Under the pieces are notes generated by a model. That model was not told the origin of the DNA, did no database searches, and saw nothing but the letters and a program-made list of their open reading frames with translations. A stretch of DNA of 64,000 bases from Myroides odoratimimus. GTDB taxonomy: Bacteria; Bacteroidota; Bacteroidia; Flavobacteriales; Flavobacteriaceae. The position numbers were made by a program, and so were the translations under genes. Of this stretch, positions 35,641 to 44,088 are shown piece by piece; the stretch's first letter is position 1; the number at the start of each line of letters is the position of its first letter. The DNA lies in assembly GCF_001485415.1 (NCBI RefSeq), contig NZ_BCMQ01000005.1:186001-250000 (forward strand), in the 5' to 3' direction.

Positions 35641-37203
35641 ATGGCTAAACAAAAACTGACCCCAAGACAAAAGATGATTAACCTGATGTATCTGGTGTTT
35701 ATCGCGATGATGGCACTTCAGGTATCTACAGAGGTTTTATCAGCTTTTGGTGTAGTGAACGAGAAGTTCGAGGCAGCTAATGAAGGTGCAAAAGCAAATA
35801 ATGAAGGTTTGCTAGGGGCTTTAGAGAAGAAGGCTGAGGAGAACCCAGCTCAATTCGCTGACCCTGCAAAAAAAGCAAAGGAAGTAGAGAAAATTACGCA
35901 AGAATTCTATGACTTCGTGGGTAAATATAAAACTCTAATTACTAGCGAATTTGAAGGAGAACGTACAGAGAATGGTAAGTTACCTGCTGAGCGTATGAAT
36001 AAATCTGATATTATCAATGACGCTTGGTTTACAGGTGATAATTATTCAGCAGAAGGACAGGCTTTTATCGATGGTATTAATAAGTACAAAAAAGCACTTC
36101 TTGATATCTTAGAAAAAGATGCTAAGTTCCAACCTATCGTATTAGATATAAATAGTAAATTTAATCTAAACGATGTTAAAGATAGCCAAGGAAAAGATAG
36201 AGCTTATTTAAATTATAACTTCTATGGTTTCCCAGCTATTGCTTCTTTGACTAAGTTATCAACAATGCAAAACGATGCAAAAATAGTTGAGGCAGAGATT
36301 TATAACAGCTTAATGGGTAATACACTTAGTAAAGCTGCATCTATGAAGAACTATCAAGCAATCGTAGTAGCTGATAAATCTACTCTTTTTGCTGGTGAAA
36401 CTTATAAAGGTAAAGTTGTCTTAGGTCGTTATGACAAATCAACTGTTCCTACTAAAGTAGTTGTTAATGGTCAAAACATTGATTTATCTAAATCATTAGT
36501 TGATGGACAAGTTAACTTAGGGTTTACTGTTGGTAACGTAGGTGAGCACCAAATCGGAGGTAAGTTTACTTTCGTAGAGGATGGCCAGCCAGTAGAGATT
36601 GATATTAAAGGTAGTTATGTAGTAGTACCTAAACCGAACTCAGCTAATATATCTGCTGATAAGATGAACGTAGTATATCGTGGTGTTTCTAACCCTATGA
36701 CTATTTCGTTTGCTGGTATCGCTAATGATAAAGTACAAGCTTCTGCTCCAGGACTTACAAGTCAAGGAGGTGGTAAATATACACTAAGACCACAATCAGG
36801 AAGAGAAGTAGTTATCAATGTAACAGGGACTTTACCTGATGGACAAAAAGTATCTGATAGAAAAGTTTTCCGTATTAAAGATATTCCTTCTCCAAGAGGA
36901 ACAGTACGTGGGGAGTTCAATGCTAAGGGACCTAAGTCTAACTTAGAGATTGTGACTATCGGTGCTAAATTAGAAGACTTTGACTTTGATTTAAATCTTA
37001 CAGTTACTAGTTTTGTATTGCAAATACCTGGACAACCTAGTATCGTTGTTCCTGGAAATAGAATGAATGAAAGAGCAAAAGCGGCTATTCGTAGAGCTCA
37101 GTTAGGTGACGTGGTAGTAATTTCGGATATTAAAGTGCGTTTAGAAGGTGCAGGAGACTATGCATTGAAAAAAACATCACCATGTACGTTTGAGATTATG
37201 TAA
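35641..37203 (+). CDS. gldM: Type IX secretion motor protein GldM
   Basis: 520 residues. One membrane helix at about 12-33 (MINLMYLVFIAMMALQVS), then a long periplasmic part of four domains. Conserved start KQKLTPRQKMINLMYL. It joins the GldL motor to the GldK/GldN ring. 28 bases after gldL. Confidence 0.97.
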   Translation: MAKQKLTPRQKMINLMYLVFIAMMALQVSTEVLSAFGVVNEKFEAANEGAKANNEGLLGALEKKAEENPAQFADPAKKAKEVEKITQEFYDFVGKYKTLITSEFEGERTENGKLPAERMNKSDIINDAWFTGDNYSAEGQAFIDGINKYKKALLDILEKDAKFQPIVLDINSKFNLNDVKDSQGKDRAYLNYNFYGFPAIASLTKLSTMQNDAKIVEAEIYNSLMGNTLSKAASMKNYQAIVVADKSTLFAGETYKGKVVLGRYDKSTVPTKVVVNGQNIDLSKSLVDGQVNLGFTVGNVGEHQIGGKFTFVEDGQPVEIDIKGSYVVVPKPNSANISADKMNVVYRGVSNPMTISFAGIANDKVQASAPGLTSQGGGKYTLRPQSGREVVINVTGTLPDGQKVSDRKVFRIKDIPSPRGTVRGEFNAKGPKSNLEIVTIGAKLEDFDFDLNLTVTSFVLQIPGQPSIVVPGNRMNERAKAAIRRAQLGDVVVISDIKVRLEGAGDYALKKTSPCTFEIM

Positions 37204-37240
37204 TTTCACTTAAATTTATAAGAAGAAAATTTTGAAGAAT

Positions 37241-38128
37241 ATGAACTTGAAGAATTTTTCACTATATATAGTGTTTACGCTGTTTTCAATAGCATCATTC
37301 GCTCAGACGAATCTATTGAATGCAAAATCTGCTGCTGATATTGGTATTATGCCAATCTCGGAGATTCTAATCAAAGCAGAAGGACCAATACCTTACGGAC
37401 ACGTTCGTGAGAAAGATATCTTATTCGGTATTAAAGTATGGGAGAATATTTCATTAGCTGAGAAAGCGAATGAGATGTATCTATATCCTATTGATGAGTA
37501 TTCATCTGAAGGAAGAAAACCTCTGTTCCAAGTTTTAATCGATGGTATTAAATCTGGAGAGATTACTGAAGTGTATGATAATAGTGATTTTAAAAATCAA
37601 CGTACATTAAAAGATATTCAAGACTCTTTCGTGAGAGTTGATACTACAGATGCTGGTATCGAATATTACAATGCTGGAGAAGCTATTCCTGAGGAATATA
37701 TTCAGAAAGTAGAGTTAAGACCTTCTGATGTTAAAGAGTATCACATCATGGGTATGTGGTATTTCGATAGAAATGAAGGACAGTTAAAATATAGATTATT
37801 AGGTATTGCTCCAGTAGTAGCAGACTTGTATACTAAAGGATCAGCTAACGAGAACTATGTAGAGTTATTCTGGATATTCTTTGCTGATGCTCGTAATACA
37901 TTGTTCCAAAACTATGCATTCAATGCTAAGAACCCACTTAATCCTATCAACTTTGACCATTTGTTAAACTCGAGAAGATTCAGTGCTACTATTTATAAAG
38001 CAGATAACCAATACGGTAATCGTAAAATTGATGATTACATCAAGAGTAATGATTTAAAACGTTTATTTGAGGCAGAAAGAATTAAAGAATTGATTCGAAA
38101 CCTTGAAGATGATATGTGGAATTACTAA
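37241..38128 (+). CDS. gldN: Type IX secretion protein GldN
   Basis: 295 residues from the ATG at 37241 (MNLKNFSLYIVFTLFSIASFAQ). A TTG in frame nine bases earlier could be read as a start but the ATG gives the better signal peptide. Motifs of GldN/PorN: IPYGHVREKDILFGIKVWE, YHIMGMWYFDRNEGQLKYRLLGI, and ELFWIFFADARN. Partner of GldK in the periplasmic ring. Confidence 0.96.
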   Translation: MNLKNFSLYIVFTLFSIASFAQTNLLNAKSAADIGIMPISEILIKAEGPIPYGHVREKDILFGIKVWENISLAEKANEMYLYPIDEYSSEGRKPLFQVLIDGIKSGEITEVYDNSDFKNQRTLKDIQDSFVRVDTTDAGIEYYNAGEAIPEEYIQKVELRPSDVKEYHIMGMWYFDRNEGQLKYRLLGIAPVVADLYTKGSANENYVELFWIFFADARNTLFQNYAFNAKNPLNPINFDHLLNSRRFSATIYKADNQYGNRKIDDYIKSNDLKRLFEAERIKELIRNLEDDMWNY

Positions 38129-38149
38129 TTTTGTAGTTTCTAATTTATT

Positions 38150-38185
38150 AAGCTCTTATCTATTAGAATAGATAAGAGCTTTTTT
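38150..38185 (+). terminator. Terminator after gldN
   Basis: Perfect 14-bp stem (38150-38163 with 38168-38181), four-base loop and six T. The T run ends one base before an in-frame ATG of the next gene. Confidence 0.87.
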
Positions 38186-38198
38186 AATGGCTTTAAGT

Positions 38199-39248
38199 AT
38201 GGTAGATTATATTGTAGTAGGTACGGGTTTGGCAGGAATCTGTTTTACAGAAAAACTAGCTAGTGAAGGAAAGACCTTTGTGGTGATAGACAATGAGAAG
38301 CGCTCATCTTCACTAATGGCCGGTGGTATGTATAACCCTGTTGTATTAAAGCGTTTCACGGATGTGTGGAAAGTAGGAGAACAATTAGATATTGCTTTGC
38401 CTTTTTATGCAGCATTAGAAAGAAAGTTAGGAGAGAAGTTTATCTTTGAAATGCCTTTGTACAGAAGATTGTTATCTGTTGAGGAGCAGAATAATTGGTT
38501 CCATGCAGCTGATAAACCTAATTTAGAAAAGTATTTATCGCCTAAGTTAGTTCGTAATGAAATTAATGGAGTGAAGTCTCCTTTTGGTTTTGGTGAAGTG
38601 AATTATACAGGTTATGTCGAAACTAAAACCTTGATTAAGGCTTATAGAGCTTATTTGAACGAAATCAAGAGTTATAGACAAGAGGATTTTGATTACGATT
38701 GTTTAAGTTATACAGAGGATGAAGTTAGCTATAAGGATATAGTGGCTAAGCATATTGTTTTTGCAGAAGGTTTTGGGATGTTACAGAATCCATTCTTTAA
38801 AGATTTGCCTTTAGATGGTACTAAAGGTGAGGTGCTTTTGGTGAAGATTCCAAATCTTAATATAGATATTATATTGAAGGCAAATGTATTTTTAATCCCA
38901 GTAGGTAATGATCTATATAAAGTAGGTGCTACTTATGATTGGGAAGATAAAACAGATACGACTACAGAAGAAGGGTTAAGAGAGTTATTAGAAGGATTGA
39001 GAGATGTTGTTGACTTAGACTTTGAAGTAGTAGCTCATAATGCTGGTGTGCGTCCTACTGTAAAAGATCGTCGTCCATTGTTAGGAAGAAGTAGAGAGTC
39101 TGCGAGAATCCATGTGTTGAATGGATTGGGAACTAGAGGGGTGTTATTAGGCCCTTTCTTAGCAGAGAAATTATATAATAATATAGAAAAGGCTATGGAG
39201 CTAGAGGAGAATATCTCTATTCATAGATATAAGAAGTTTAAATTTTAG
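38199..39248 (+). CDS. FAD-dependent oxidoreductase (DAO family)
   Basis: 349 residues from ATG 38199 (MVDYIVVGTGLAGICFTEKL). An in-frame ATG at 38187 adds four residues but abuts the terminator T run; the shorter start matches family members I recall. FAD fingerprint GTGLAGICF, then SSLMAGGMYNPVVLKRF, and C-terminal VRPTVKDRRPLLGRS and LNGLGTRGVLLGPFLAE as in DAO/glycine-oxidase-like enzymes. Substrate unknown; it follows gldN in flavobacteria without known link to gliding. Confidence 0.85.
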   Translation: MVDYIVVGTGLAGICFTEKLASEGKTFVVIDNEKRSSSLMAGGMYNPVVLKRFTDVWKVGEQLDIALPFYAALERKLGEKFIFEMPLYRRLLSVEEQNNWFHAADKPNLEKYLSPKLVRNEINGVKSPFGFGEVNYTGYVETKTLIKAYRAYLNEIKSYRQEDFDYDCLSYTEDEVSYKDIVAKHIVFAEGFGMLQNPFFKDLPLDGTKGEVLLVKIPNLNIDIILKANVFLIPVGNDLYKVGATYDWEDKTDTTTEEGLRELLEGLRDVVDLDFEVVAHNAGVRPTVKDRRPLLGRSRESARIHVLNGLGTRGVLLGPFLAEKLYNNIEKAMELEENISIHRYKKFKF

Positions 39249-39260
39249 TACAATCTAAGT

Positions 39261-41177
39261 ATGTTAAATATACACAATCTATCAGTTTCTTTTTCTGGTG
39301 AGTATTTATTTGAGAATGTGACATTCCGCATCGGTGCAGGTGACCGTGTGGGGTTAGTTGGGAAGAATGGAGCTGGTAAGTCCACTATGTTGAAATTATT
39401 ATCAGGAGATTTAGAGCCTGATACTGGAAGTATGGCTGTTGAAAAAGACCTCCGTATCGGATTCTTAAGACAGGATATTGATTTTATACCTGGTAGGACT
39501 GTACTAGACGAAGCTTATCAAGCTTTCGTAGAAATCAAGAAGGTAGAAGCAGATCTTGAAAAGGTTAATATTGAATTAAATGAACGTACAGACTATGAGT
39601 CTGAAAGTTATAGTGAGTTAATCGAAAAGTTAAGTGATTTGACGCACCGCTTTGAGATTATCGGAGGATATAATTATGTTGGTAACACAGAACGTATCTT
39701 ATTAGGACTTGGTTTTAAACGTGAGGATTTTAATAATCAGACAGATACTTTCTCTGGAGGATGGCGTATGCGTATCGAGCTAGCGAAATTGTTATTACAA
39801 GATAACGATTTGTTACTTCTGGATGAGCCAACGAACCACTTGGATATCGAGAGTATCATTTGGTTAGAACAATTCTTAAAGTCGTATGCTGGTGCAGTAG
39901 TGATTATTTCGCACGATAAGATGTTCTTAGACAACGTAACGAATCGTACGATAGAAATATCACTAGGGAAGATATATGACTTTAATAAGCCTTATTCACA
40001 GTGTTTAGTATTGCGTGAAGAGCTTCGTGAGATGCAGTTAGCTTCTCAAAAGAATCAGGCGAAGAAGATTGAGGAGACAGAGAAACTTATCGAGAAGTTT
40101 AGATATAAAGCGACGAAGGCTTCTATGGCACAATCTCTTATCAAGAAATTGGATAAAGTAGAGCGTATCGAAGTAGATGAGGATGATAATGCGGTGATGA
40201 ATATCTCTTTCCCTGTGAGTATAGATCCAGGTAAAGTAGTTTTGGAAATTGATAAAGTAACGAAGCGTTATGGTGATAAAGTGATCTTTAAAGATATTGA
40301 TCTTTTAATTGAACGTGGTACTAAGGTAGCCTTTGTAGGACAGAATGGTCAAGGTAAATCTACGTTGATCAAAGCTATAATGGAGGAGTTTGAATACGAG
40401 GGTACTATTAAGCTAGGACACAATGTTCAATTAGGATACTTCGCTCAGAATCAGGCAGACTACTTAGATGGTGAGAAAACGGTATTAGACACAATGTTAG
40501 ACGCGGCTACTGATAGTAATCGTGTGAAAGTACGTGATATGCTAGGGTCTTTCTTATTTAGAGGGGACGATGTTGAGAAGAAGGTGAAAGTACTGTCAGG
40601 AGGAGAGCGTAACAGACTTGCGTTGTGTAAAATGTTACTTCTTCCTATCAACGTATTGCTGATGGATGAGCCGACGAACCACTTGGATATTAAGTCTAAA
40701 AACGTATTGAAGAAAGCTCTAGAGAACTTTAAGGGAACTTTACTGTTAGTATCTCACGACCGTGACTTTTTACAAGGGTTAACGCAGTTGGTTTATGAGT
40801 TTAAGGATCAGAAGATAAAACAATACTTAGGTGATATCAATTACTTCTTAGAAGAGCGCAATGCACAGAATATGCGTGAAATCGAGAAAGTAACTGTTGC
40901 TCCAGTAGCTAAAGCAGTAGTGGTGGAGGAGAAAAAAGCACCTGCTTTATCTTATGAAGAACAAAAGAAGCAAAAGACACTTCAAAATAGATTGAGCAAG
41001 ATTGAGAATGAAATAGCTGAACTTGAAAAAAAGGTAGCTAAGGATGATGAACGTCTAGCTGTGGACTATGAAAAACTAATGGCTGACTCTAATTTCTTTA
41101 GTGACTATGAGAAGAAAAAGAATAAGATTGATGATTTGATGATTGAGTGGGAAGAAATCCACGAACAATTACAATAG
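39261..41177 (+). CDS. ABC-F family ATPase
   Basis: 638 residues with two ABC domains and no membrane helices: Walker A GLVGKNGAGKST (near 33) and AFVGQNGQGKST (near 357), signatures FSGGWRMRIELA and LSGGERNRLALC, and LLLDEPTNHLDIES / LLMDEPTNHLDIKS. A C-terminal coiled coil (LSKIENEIAELEKKVAKDDE) follows. ABC-F proteins act on ribosomes, some in translation rescue and some in antibiotic protection; this one looks like the housekeeping Uup/YdiF-like type. It starts 12 bases after the FAD gene. Confidence 0.93.
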   Translation: MLNIHNLSVSFSGEYLFENVTFRIGAGDRVGLVGKNGAGKSTMLKLLSGDLEPDTGSMAVEKDLRIGFLRQDIDFIPGRTVLDEAYQAFVEIKKVEADLEKVNIELNERTDYESESYSELIEKLSDLTHRFEIIGGYNYVGNTERILLGLGFKREDFNNQTDTFSGGWRMRIELAKLLLQDNDLLLLDEPTNHLDIESIIWLEQFLKSYAGAVVIISHDKMFLDNVTNRTIEISLGKIYDFNKPYSQCLVLREELREMQLASQKNQAKKIEETEKLIEKFRYKATKASMAQSLIKKLDKVERIEVDEDDNAVMNISFPVSIDPGKVVLEIDKVTKRYGDKVIFKDIDLLIERGTKVAFVGQNGQGKSTLIKAIMEEFEYEGTIKLGHNVQLGYFAQNQADYLDGEKTVLDTMLDAATDSNRVKVRDMLGSFLFRGDDVEKKVKVLSGGERNRLALCKMLLLPINVLLMDEPTNHLDIKSKNVLKKALENFKGTLLLVSHDRDFLQGLTQLVYEFKDQKIKQYLGDINYFLEERNAQNMREIEKVTVAPVAKAVVVEEKKAPALSYEEQKKQKTLQNRLSKIENEIAELEKKVAKDDERLAVDYEKLMADSNFFSDYEKKKNKIDDLMIEWEEIHEQLQ

Positions 41178-41182
41178 ATAAT

Positions 41183-41217
41183 AAAAAAGGGATTACATTA
41201 AGTAATCCCTTTTTTTA
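41183..41217 (+). terminator. Terminator after ABC-F gene
   Basis: Fourteen-bp perfect stem (41183-41196 with 41202-41215) with five-base loop and T run. Confidence 0.88.
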
Positions 41218-41251
41218 TAAAATAGGCGTAATAAAGTTATATTATTTCAAG

Positions 41252-41279
41252 AAAAAACCACTTCAAGTGATTGAAGTGG
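41252..41279 (-). terminator. Terminator of first tRNA-fMet gene
   Basis: Nine-bp stem CCACTTCAA / TTGAAGTGG (41258-41266, 41271-41279) with a six-base T run on the minus strand. Confidence 0.85.
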
Positions 41280-41290
41280 CTTTTACTTAG

Positions 41291-41363
41291 TAGCGGGAAC
41301 AGGACTCGAACCTGTGACCTTCGGGTTATGAGCCCGACGAGCTGCCTACTGCTCTATCCCGCG
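41291..41363 (-). tRNA. tRNA-fMet (initiator, anticodon CAT), copy 1
   Basis: 73 bases on the minus strand. Acceptor G2-A7 pairs with T66-C71, while C1 and T72 do not pair; the anticodon stem TCGGG/CCCGA carries the three G-C pairs of initiator tRNAs around the loop CTCATAA. Both traits mark the initiator. CCA is not encoded. Confidence 0.93.
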
Positions 41364-41695
41364 CTATTGTGGTACAAATGTACAACCAATATTCGGGTTG
41401 ACAAAATCAGACAATTGAGTAAAACAGTGTTTATTGGCTTTAATGTTAAATGTTTTTCACTGCTAGGAGTCTTTTTTACTTAATTATTATTGATAATATA
41501 TTTTATAGAAGTAATATTACTAGAAGGTTATATTCTTTTTAAGAAAGTTGTTTGATAGGTGTGTAAGTGTTAATTAAAAAAGAGGTGATTCATTTATTTT
41601 GTGAATATTTTAGTATTTTTGACTGTGTTAGTCAGGGTAATAATAGTACTTATTCTGTTTCTGAGACTTATTATGAATTAATACTTCCCTATTAT
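41364..41695. other. Intergenic region between tRNA-fMet copy 1 and membrane-protein gene
   Basis: Contains the tRNA promoter, AT-rich DNA, and a TATTTTTG box at 41614-41621 that may serve the following gene. Nothing else is seen. Confidence 0.55.
41375..41404 (-). promoter_or_regulatory. Promoter of tRNA-fMet copy 1
   Basis: Minus strand: TTG at 41404-41402, 19 bases, TACATTTG at 41382-41375, 11 bases before the tRNA. Confidence 0.72.
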
Positions 41696-42136
41696 ATGAA
41701 GAATATTGAGAAAACATTTCAAATTATTAGTTACCTACAGTACCCTTTTCTATTAATAGCTTTATTCTATAGCTTTAAACCGATCTATGATAGAATAGCT
41801 TTCGGTAATATGGATACTTATTTATCGTGTATGAATAATGCATTGATGTTTATAGGAATTGGGGTCAGCTTTTCGGCATTGCAGGATTCGACCAAGACGC
41901 AGAATAATTTCTCTAAACGTATATGGCAGGACAAGAAGAAAGGTGTAATAGCCTTATATATTATAACGCTAATGGCTGTACTTTCTTTTATTGGAGGTGG
42001 AGTAGGATACTATTTTGCTGTTTCTAGTGTTTTAGAAGAGATAGCAGTTGGTTTACTTGTACTAGGTATTGGTTTGCTTGGATTGCTAAGTGTTGCCATA
42101 AATATGTATAAGTACCAACAGAGTATCATCAAATAA
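41696..42136 (+). CDS. Small membrane protein, unknown
   Basis: 146 residues from ATG 41696 (MKNIEKTFQIISYLQYPF). A GTG at 41567 opens the frame earlier but lies before the likely -7 box TATTTTTG (41614-41621). Four hydrophobic segments, roughly 10-28, 45-65, 88-110 and 113-135, joined by a basic loop SKRIWQDKKKG. No family recognised. It stands between two identical tRNA-fMet genes on the opposite strand and ends in the terminator of copy 2. Confidence 0.6.
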   Translation: MKNIEKTFQIISYLQYPFLLIALFYSFKPIYDRIAFGNMDTYLSCMNNALMFIGIGVSFSALQDSTKTQNNFSKRIWQDKKKGVIALYIITLMAVLSFIGGGVGYYFAVSSVLEEIAVGLLVLGIGLLGLLSVAINMYKYQQSIIK

Positions 42137-42164
42137 AAAAGCCACTTCGTTAGAAATGGCTTTT
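42135..42164 (-). terminator. Terminator of second tRNA-fMet gene
   Basis: Stem AAAAGCCACTT / AAATGGCTTTT with one mismatch; T run on the minus strand. It can also end the convergent membrane-protein gene. Confidence 0.75.
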
Positions 42165-42170
42165 ACTTAG

Positions 42171-42243
42171 TAGCGGGAACAGGACTCGAACCTGTGACCT
42201 TCGGGTTATGAGCCCGACGAGCTGCCTACTGCTCTATCCCGCG
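42171..42243 (-). tRNA. tRNA-fMet (initiator, anticodon CAT), copy 2
   Basis: Identical over all 73 bases to copy 1 at 41291-41363. It keeps its own promoter (42255-42285) and terminator, so both copies should be expressed. Confidence 0.93.
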
Positions 42244-42254
42244 TTATTGTGGTG

Positions 42255-42285
42255 CAAATATAGAACGAATATTTGGGACTCACAA
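42255..42285 (-). promoter_or_regulatory. Promoter of tRNA-fMet copy 2
   Basis: Minus strand: TTG at 42285-42283, 20 bases, TATATTTG at 42262-42255. Confidence 0.72.
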
Positions 42286-42319
42286 ATGAGTCCCTAAAAT
42301 AATTCGCTCTTTTTTACTT

Positions 42320-42976
42320 TTATTTTGATTGTAAGCCTTGTGTATACTCAGAATGAGCTGATTCTAAAGCCTCAATGTCATTGTTAAATAGGTGTTTAAG
42401 GAGATGATTTAGTTTTTCTTCTGGCCAATCATAAATTTTTAAATCCAATAACTTTTTTATTATTTCTTCTGAGAAACGCTGTTTTATTGGTTTTGCAGGG
42501 TTACCAGCTACGATAGTATACGGTTCGACATCCTTTATAACGACAGCACCCGAGGCGATAATAGCTCCTTCACCTATAGTGATGCCTGGCATGATCATAG
42601 ATCGCATACCTAACCATGCGCCATCGCCTATCGTAGTGTCTCCTTTTGCCTGATACGCTTCTTGTATCACATCTAGATAAGGATATAGACTAAACCAATC
42701 TGTGCGATGCGTATTATTCCCTCCCATTAAGATAACGACTTCCGCCGCTATACAGACATGAGATCCTATGTATAACTGATCTATATGCCATAGTGGTTCC
42801 CAGGCTTGTAGACTGTATTCATCACCATATAGGTAACGTACTACACTATCTTCAAAGCTGTCCGTCCAGGCATTGCTGTAATAACTTGTTGTTCCCTTGA
42901 TATGTATATTAGGATTCTTGACTGTTTCGTGTAGGTATTCTACTTTAGACCAATGTTTTTTGTTCTCATCTATCAT
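42320..42976 (-). CDS. CatB-like (xenobiotic) O-acetyltransferase
   Basis: 218 residues. Left-handed beta-helix hexapeptide protein with the XAT/CatB signatures: LYIGSHVCIAAEVVILMGG, the catalytic-His segment GGNNTHRTDW, GDTTIGDGAWLGMRSMIMPG, and AGNPAKPIKQRFSEE. CatB and Vat enzymes acetylate chloramphenicol and streptogramin A with acetyl-CoA. The N-terminal 60 residues differ from CatB as I recall it, so the substrate is open. Single gene in an accessory-looking patch next to the doubled tRNA; no mobile-element genes are seen. Confidence 0.78.
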   Translation of the reverse strand: MIDENKKHWSKVEYLHETVKNPNIHIKGTTSYYSNAWTDSFEDSVVRYLYGDEYSLQAWEPLWHIDQLYIGSHVCIAAEVVILMGGNNTHRTDWFSLYPYLDVIQEAYQAKGDTTIGDGAWLGMRSMIMPGITIGEGAIIASGAVVIKDVEPYTIVAGNPAKPIKQRFSEEIIKKLLDLKIYDWPEEKLNHLLKHLFNNDIEALESAHSEYTQGLQSK

Positions 42977-43104
42977 TTGTTCTCTTCTATTTTTAAGTAT
43001 ATAACCTTAGATAGGCTAATTGTTTATCTATATTTCAAAAGCTAAATATATATAAAGTGTTGTTATAAATAATATTTAATTTTTCCTATGTCATTGATAT
43101 AAGC

Positions 43105-43112
43105 TACCTTTG
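43105..43112 (+). promoter_or_regulatory. -7 box of era
   Basis: TACCTTTG, exact consensus, 21 bases before the ATG at 43134; it overlaps the alternative upstream start at 43110, which is thereby unlikely. Confidence 0.55.
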
Positions 43113-43133
43113 CTACCGAAAAAATTAAATAAT

Positions 43134-44021
43134 ATGACGCATAAAGCTGGTTACGTTAACATTATTGGTAATCCAAATGTAGGTAAATCAACACTAATGA
43201 ATGCTTTAGTAGGAGAGAGATTGTCTATCATCACTTCTAAAGCACAGACTACTAGACATAGAATATTAGGAATCGTAAATGGAGATGATTATCAGATCGT
43301 TTTCTCAGATACTCCTGGTATTATTAAGCCTGCATACGAATTACAAGAATCAATGATGGACTTCGTTAAATCTGCTTTTGAGGATGCGGACGTATTGATT
43401 TATATGGTAGAGATAGGGGAGAGAGAGTTAAAAGACGAAGCGTTCTTCGCTAGAATTAACAACTCTAAAGTACCTGTAATGTTGCTTCTAAATAAGATAG
43501 ACAAATCTAATCAAGAACAACTAGAAGAACAAGTAACCCTATGGAGTGAGAAGGTTCCTAATGCTGAGATATTCCCAATATCTGCTTTAGAGAAGTTTAA
43601 TACGCAGGCTGTATATGATCGTATCATAGAACTATTGCCAGTATCTCCACCGTATTTCCCTAAAGATGCCCTAACAGATAAGTCAGAACGTTTCTTCGTG
43701 AACGAGATTATACGTGAGAAGATTTTGCTTAACTATGATAAGGAGGTGCCTTATGCTGTAGAGGTAGAGACAGAGGAGTTTAAAGAAGAAGAGAATATCA
43801 TTCGTATCAAAGCTGTTATTATGGTAGAGCGTGATAGTCAGAAGGGGATTATCATCGGACATAAAGGTGCTGCTTTAAAGAAAGTAGGGATAACAGCTAG
43901 AGAAGAGATGGAACAATTCTTTATGAAGAAAGTTCACTTAGAACTATTCGTAAAGGTGAATAAAGATTGGAGATCGAGCGACTATCAACTACGTCGTTTT
44001 GGATATAATCAAAAGAAATAA
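43134..44021 (+). CDS. era: GTPase Era
   Basis: 295 residues from ATG 43134 (MTHKAGYVNIIGNPNVGKST). G motifs: GNPNVGKST, DTPG (SDTPGIIKPAYE), NKID; C-terminal KH domain with GIIIGHKGAALKKVG. Era binds the 3' end of 16S rRNA and is needed for 30S maturation. Followed by der, as in many Bacteroidota. Confidence 0.96.
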   Translation: MTHKAGYVNIIGNPNVGKSTLMNALVGERLSIITSKAQTTRHRILGIVNGDDYQIVFSDTPGIIKPAYELQESMMDFVKSAFEDADVLIYMVEIGERELKDEAFFARINNSKVPVMLLLNKIDKSNQEQLEEQVTLWSEKVPNAEIFPISALEKFNTQAVYDRIIELLPVSPPYFPKDALTDKSERFFVNEIIREKILLNYDKEVPYAVEVETEEFKEEENIIRIKAVIMVERDSQKGIIIGHKGAALKKVGITAREEMEQFFMKKVHLELFVKVNKDWRSSDYQLRRFGYNQKK

Positions 44022-44061
44022 GGAATAATAAAATAATCATTAAAATATCGCATTGAAATAC

Positions 44062-44069
44062 TAACTTTG
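44062..44069 (+). promoter_or_regulatory. -7 box of der
   Basis: TAACTTTG, exact TAnnTTTG, 19 bases before the der ATG. Confidence 0.5.
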
Positions 44070-44088
44070 CGACATATTTAAAATATTT

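Larger units (their letters stand above)
41277..42285. repeat. Duplicated tRNA-fMet unit
   Basis: The block from about 41277 to 41404 recurs at about 42157 to 42285: identical tRNA (73 bases), identical TGGCTTTTACTTAG in front, and similar but diverged promoter DNA behind. The two units lie 880 bases apart in direct orientation with one membrane-protein gene between them. Confidence 0.8.
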
